Source of the DNA: Pyrinomonadaceae bacterium
Lineage (GTDB): Bacteria > Acidobacteriota > Blastocatellia > Pyrinomonadales > Pyrinomonadaceae
Assembly: GCA_013813825.1 (NCBI GenBank)
Contig: JACCRA010000069.1
Span: forward strand, 1 to 8,599
Direction: 5' to 3'
Length of the DNA stretch: 8,599 nucleotides
In this document: positions 5,910 through 8,599 of the stretch, in pieces
Position numbering within the stretch: the stretch's first letter is position 1
Layout of the letters: the number at the start of each line of letters is the position of its first letter
The notes under the pieces: generated by a model
The model's database searches: none
Told to the model about the DNA's origin: nothing
What the model saw: only the letters and a program-made list of their open reading frames with translations
Translations under genes and position numbers: made by a program

Positions 5910-6248
5910 AAGGAGACACTTGCTGCAAGCTGTCGTCAGCCGGCAGTGCACTATAACCTATCTGCCGGGAGATTTTCGGCGCACTAAGTCGGACGTTCAC
6001 TTCTCATTTTCGTTAAACCACTGAACCCAGATGAACGACTGGGTGTTTATCAAGTCTCGCGGGCTTAGGTCGCGCCGCGCGATGCTAGAAGCACGAGTTC
6101 TTTCGGATAAGGGATAGGCTCAACTTCGCGCACTTACGCACTTCTGTCAAAGGTTGATTTTAATATTATAAAATTAAAAGACCTTGCGCTCCAATTCGTC
6201 CGCAAGGTCTTTTATGTTCGGAGGAGATGTCTATGTACTCGAATTGTT
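5910..6248. other. Intergenic region with terminator, no gene seen
   Basis: About 340 bp upstream of yceH and downstream of the DUF4440 gene. Apart from the terminator at 6176-6213 and an A/T-rich run at 6157-6180, it holds a small stem-loop (ACCCAG 6025-6030 with CTGGGT 6039-6044, eight-base loop) of unknown meaning. The yceH promoter must lie here, but I found no clear -35/-10 pair. I see no tRNA, small ORF with a ribosome-binding site, or riboswitch. Confidence 0.5.
6176..6213 (-). terminator. Rho-independent terminator of the DUF4440 gene
   Basis: AAAAGACCTTGCG (6176-6188) and CGCAAGGTCTTTT (6201-6213) are perfect inverted complements, giving a 13-bp stem with a 12-base loop. It begins 35 bp after the stop codon of the minus-strand DUF4440 gene. 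On the minus strand the stem is followed by a T-rich tract (CTTTTAATTTTATAATATT), as expected of an intrinsic terminator. On the plus strand it ends in TTTTATG and could also act in reverse, though no plus-strand gene is close upstream. Confidence 0.85.
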
Positions 6249-6767
6249 TTACTCTTGAGAGGTCGTACTACCTTGCGGATTCGTGACTGGAGTAGATTGG
6301 TGAAACATCGCCATCCACTTGCCCTTGCGCTTGACCCAGACTGTGCTGTCGTAACTCGTCTCCGATTCCGTCTTCCCGTTCATAGTCCCCGACGAGAATG
6401 ACCTGTAGGTAAGAACAGCCGTGTTCTTGTCGATCATCATCACTCTAGGTTCTTCCATCCTGTACTCGGTGAGTGTCATCGCGGGATTGAAAATCTGAGA
6501 CATGACACTGGACACCTGCTGCGCCCCGCCGGGCGTCATCACCCACCCGTTTTGGTCAACTAATGATTGGAAGACGTCCTGCTTACGACTTCTAATTGCG
6601 TCCATGATCTGTTGCTCGCGGGCGATGATGTTGCTCTGGTCCCCGCTCGCACTAGCCTCCGAGGATTTAGGTTTCGTGGTCGAAGAGTTCGTTTGAGTCT
6701 GCGCTGAACTAAGGGTCGTTAAGGTCAGGATGGATAGAACCATCATAAGGATGCGAACTGTTTTCAT
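6249..6767 (-). CDS. Secreted NTF2-like protein, DUF4440/SnoaL-like
   Basis: A 172-residue protein with a cleavable signal peptide: Lys2 and Arg5, a hydrophobic core (ILMMVLSILTLTTL, 6-19), and a probable cut after SSA at residue 22. A Ser/Thr-rich linker (about 24-45) leads to a cone-shaped NTF2-like domain of the DUF4440 kind: REQQIMDAIRSRKQDVFQSLV at 50-70, MTPGG at 77-81, then beta strands with NTAVLTYRSF, STVWVKRKGKWMAMFHQS (about 115-158). Such domains bind small hydrophobic ligands or serve as enzymes or scaffolds; no catalytic residue can be assigned here. The frame starts at an ATG at 6779, but the ATG at 6767 is preceded by GGAGG at 6773-6777 with a five-base gap and begins the signal peptide, so I choose it. 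It is a single-gene unit ended by the terminator at 6176-6213. Periplasmic or extracellular location is likely. Confidence 0.8.
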   Translation of the reverse strand: MKTVRILMMVLSILTLTTLSSAQTQTNSSTTKPKSSEASASGDQSNIIAREQQIMDAIRSRKQDVFQSLVDQNGWVMTPGGAQQVSSVMSQIFNPAMTLTEYRMEEPRVMMIDKNTAVLTYRSFSSGTMNGKTESETSYDSTVWVKRKGKWMAMFHQSTPVTNPQGSTTSQE

Positions 6768-7145
6768 GGGAGCCTCCATTTGGTTGGTCAGAAAAGGATC
6801 AAGATGCGGGAGCCATGAAGCTCATGCTTCACAGCATTCAAATACTAAAGCGTCAACGAGGAGCGATGCGGCGCAAACCCTATCACCCCCGAATTAATAG
6901 TACAAGGGTAAGCTCCCGCCTATGTAATGGTAAGTAAAGCTAGCATCTGAGAAACAACAGACAGGCTTGACAGAAATAATTTAAGAATAAAAGGAACGGC
7001 TGACCGTATGATCAGGCGTAAAGTGAAGAAGAGATACCACCTTCAAAGGAACTCTGAATCCCTCACCGCTGAAATAAACTATTGTTCAGAGGAATCAGGA
7101 AGCTGTTGGTAGCCACGCCTCGTTCTGGTAACTTGACTGAAAGTT
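6768..7145. other. Intergenic region between divergent genes, no gene seen
   Basis: About 380 bp between the DUF4440 gene (minus) and the ABC-F gene (plus). It should contain promoters for both. For the minus gene there is a weak candidate (6828-6856). A 6-bp stem with a four-base loop, TGAAGC-TCAT-GCTTCA, lies at 6816-6831 and overlaps that candidate -10. TTGACA at 6967-6972 has no -10 hexamer at a normal distance. The ABC-F start is not preceded by a clear Shine-Dalgarno sequence. No tRNA, attenuator-type leader peptide or other RNA could be recognised. Confidence 0.45.
6828..6856 (-). promoter_or_regulatory. Tentative promoter for the DUF4440 gene
   Basis: On the minus strand TTGACG (6856-6851, five of six to consensus) is followed after 17 bp by TGTGAA (6833-6828, three of six), about 60 bp before the start codon at 6767. 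The -35 and spacing are good and the -10 is poor, so this is only a candidate. Confidence 0.22.
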
Positions 7146-8599
7146 ATGAATATTCTCTCGCTCGAAAATATCAGTAAAAGTTACGGCACACGGCCGCTCT
7201 TTGAGAACGTGACGATTGGGTTTGAGCCTAACGAGAAGACAGGCATCATCGGAGCTAACGGTTCAGGAAAAACCACGCTGCTGCGGATCATTGCAGGGGC
7301 AGAACAGCCGGACACCGGGCGCGTCACGCTCGCTGACGGAAAGATGCTTGCCTTCTTGCCTCAAAACCCGCACTTCGATGAAACCGCGACGATACTTGAG
7401 ACGATCTTCTATGCCAGCAGCGGCGTTATGAAACTGATTCGTGATTACGAAGCGGCGTGTCATGCTCTGGCTCTTGAAGGCAGAGCGAACGAGCGGCTAT
7501 TGAAAAGGCTCGCCGACCTCGCGCATGAGCTTGAATCATCCGGCGCGTGGGAACTCGAAACCAACGCCCGCGCGGTGCTCAGTCGTCTTGGGATCAACGA
7601 CACCCGCGCGCAGATGCAAACACTCTCAGGCGGACAGCGTAAACGCGTTGCGCTAGCTCATACGCTGATCGTGAGACCGGACGTGTTGATACTCGACGAG
7701 CCTACCAACCACTTGGACGCTGACACGGTCAACTGGCTCGAATCCTACCTTGCGCGCTACACAGGGACGCTTCTGCTCGTCACACACGACCGCTACTTTC
7801 TCGACCGCGTGACCACGCGCGTCCTTGAAATAGATCGCGGCGCGGCGCAGAACTTCGGCGGCAACTATGCTTACTATCTTGAGAAGAAAGATGAGCAAGA
7901 AGCGCAACGCGCCGTCGAGGGACAGAAGCGCAAGATGCTGATCCGGAAGGAACTGGCGTGGCTCAGGCGCGGCGCGAAAGCGCGCACACGTAAATCAAAA
8001 ACGCGCATTGGTGCGGCTCACACGCTTATGGCTCGACCGGTCGAGAGTGCCAAAGCAGAACTTAACATCGCGGTTGGCGCACGCCGATTAGGTACGAAGG
8101 TTGTTGAATTGCACGACGTCTCAAAAGCTTATGGTGATCGGCAACTGCTCGATCATTTCACCCTCTTACTGAAACGCGACGACCGCCTCGGCGTCATCGG
8201 GGCGAACGGGGCGGGGAAAACGACGCTGCTTGAAATAATTACGGAACGCGCCCGCCCGGATAACGGTCGCGTCGAGATCGGCGAGACGGTTGTGATCGGT
8301 TATTACGATCAGGAGAGCCGCGCCCTGAACGACGAACAAAAGGTTATTGACTATGTACGCGAAGTCGCAGAACACGTGCGAACGGTTGACGGCAAGATGA
8401 TTACTGCCAGCCAGATGCTCGAAAAATTTCTCTTTCAGCCAGCCGAGCAATACGCGCTGATCGGAAAGCTTTCCGGCGGCGAGCGGCGGCGGCTGTATCT
8501 GCTGCGTGTGCTGATGAGCGCCCCGAATGTGTTGCTGCTGGATGAGCCGACCAACGATCTGGACATTCCCACGTTGATGGCGCTCGAAGAGTACTTGGA
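7146..8599 (+). CDS. uup: ABC-F family ATPase, Uup type (3' end beyond window)
   Basis: The first 484 residues of a cytoplasmic ABC-F protein, with two ATP-binding domains and no membrane segments; ABC-F proteins act on ribosomes during translation. Domain 1 has Walker A GANGSGKT (36-43), signature LSGGQ (160-164), Walker B VLILDEPTNHLD (180-191) and the switch His in VTHDR (212-216). The linker (about 245-320) contains KELAWLRRGAKARTRKSKTRI, the pattern typical of the Uup subgroup. Domain 2 has Walker A GANGAGKT (352-359), signature LSGGE (442-446) and Walker B VLLLDEPTNDLD (462-473). The frame is open to the window edge; Uup proteins usually run to about 620-640 residues, so the end of domain 2 and any C-terminal coiled coil are missing here. 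The ATG at 7146 begins the family's N-terminal strand but has no strong ribosome-binding site. The catalytic Glu of both Walker B motifs is present. An antibiotic-resistance role is not suggested. Confidence 0.93.
   Translation, partial: MNILSLENISKSYGTRPLFENVTIGFEPNEKTGIIGANGSGKTTLLRIIAGAEQPDTGRVTLADGKMLAFLPQNPHFDETATILETIFYASSGVMKLIRDYEAACHALALEGRANERLLKRLADLAHELESSGAWELETNARAVLSRLGINDTRAQMQTLSGGQRKRVALAHTLIVRPDVLILDEPTNHLDADTVNWLESYLARYTGTLLLVTHDRYFLDRVTTRVLEIDRGAAQNFGGNYAYYLEKKDEQEAQRAVEGQKRKMLIRKELAWLRRGAKARTRKSKTRIGAAHTLMARPVESAKAELNIAVGARRLGTKVVELHDVSKAYGDRQLLDHFTLLLKRDDRLGVIGANGAGKTTLLEIITERARPDNGRVEIGETVVIGYYDQESRALNDEQKVIDYVREVAEHVRTVDGKMITASQMLEKFLFQPAEQYALIGKLSGGERRRLYLLRVLMSAPNVLLLDEPTNDLDIPTLMALEEYL

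Noticed and set aside
6967..6972. Perfect TTGACA -35 hexamer upstream of the ABC-F gene
   Set aside because: No -10-like hexamer at 15-19 bp downstream; the A-rich TAAGAATAA lies too close.
1..8599. New defence, phage or CRISPR system
   Set aside because: No spaced direct repeats, cas-like, restriction, toxin-antitoxin, phage structural or recombinase genes other than the broken IS transposase were found; the genes are ordinary chromosomal families.

Overview
This window looks like an ordinary stretch of bacterial chromosome with one degraded insertion sequence. No marker gene identifies the host. The moderately GC-rich codons, the spread of single-gene units, and the mix of a secreted DUF4440 protein, a DinB protein, a serine hydrolase and a YceH protein would fit a soil-type bacterium such as an Acidobacteriota (Blastocatellia-like) lineage. 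That placement is an impression from protein character, not a demonstrated assignment.

Layout, left to right. 80-913 (-) is a class I SAM-dependent methyltransferase. 1033-2256 is a complete-length IS3-family (IS407-type) insertion sequence with imperfect terminal inverted repeats and a 4-bp target duplication (CTAC on both sides). Its two transposase reading frames are broken by one nonsense codon and two frameshifts. 2361-2717 (-) is a small IsdG/ABM-fold protein that keeps the Asn-Trp-His triad of haem-degrading monooxygenases. 2778-3125 (-) is a 115-residue GGQ-containing release-factor-like protein with an ArfB-like basic tail. 3375-3935 (+) is a DinB-family protein with its histidine motif. 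4006-5199 (-) is an exported serine hydrolase of the class C beta-lactamase family, 44 bp downstream of yceH at 5244-5909 (-). 6249-6767 (-) is a secreted NTF2-like (DUF4440) protein followed by a strong intrinsic terminator at 6176-6213. 7146 to the right edge (+) is an ABC-F ATPase of the Uup type, cut by the window end.

The genes do not form an obvious single pathway. Two short same-strand pairs could be co-transcribed: the GGQ protein with the haem-monooxygenase-like protein (60 bp apart), and yceH with the serine hydrolase (44 bp apart). Two genes act on the ribosome by family knowledge (the GGQ protein and the ABC-F protein), but they are 4 kb apart and on opposite strands. I see no defence island, CRISPR array, tRNA, rRNA, phage or conjugative module, and no convincing new multi-gene system. 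The most interesting items are the compact ribosome-rescue-like protein, the intact catalytic triad in the IsdG-like protein, and the well-preserved history of the decayed IS.
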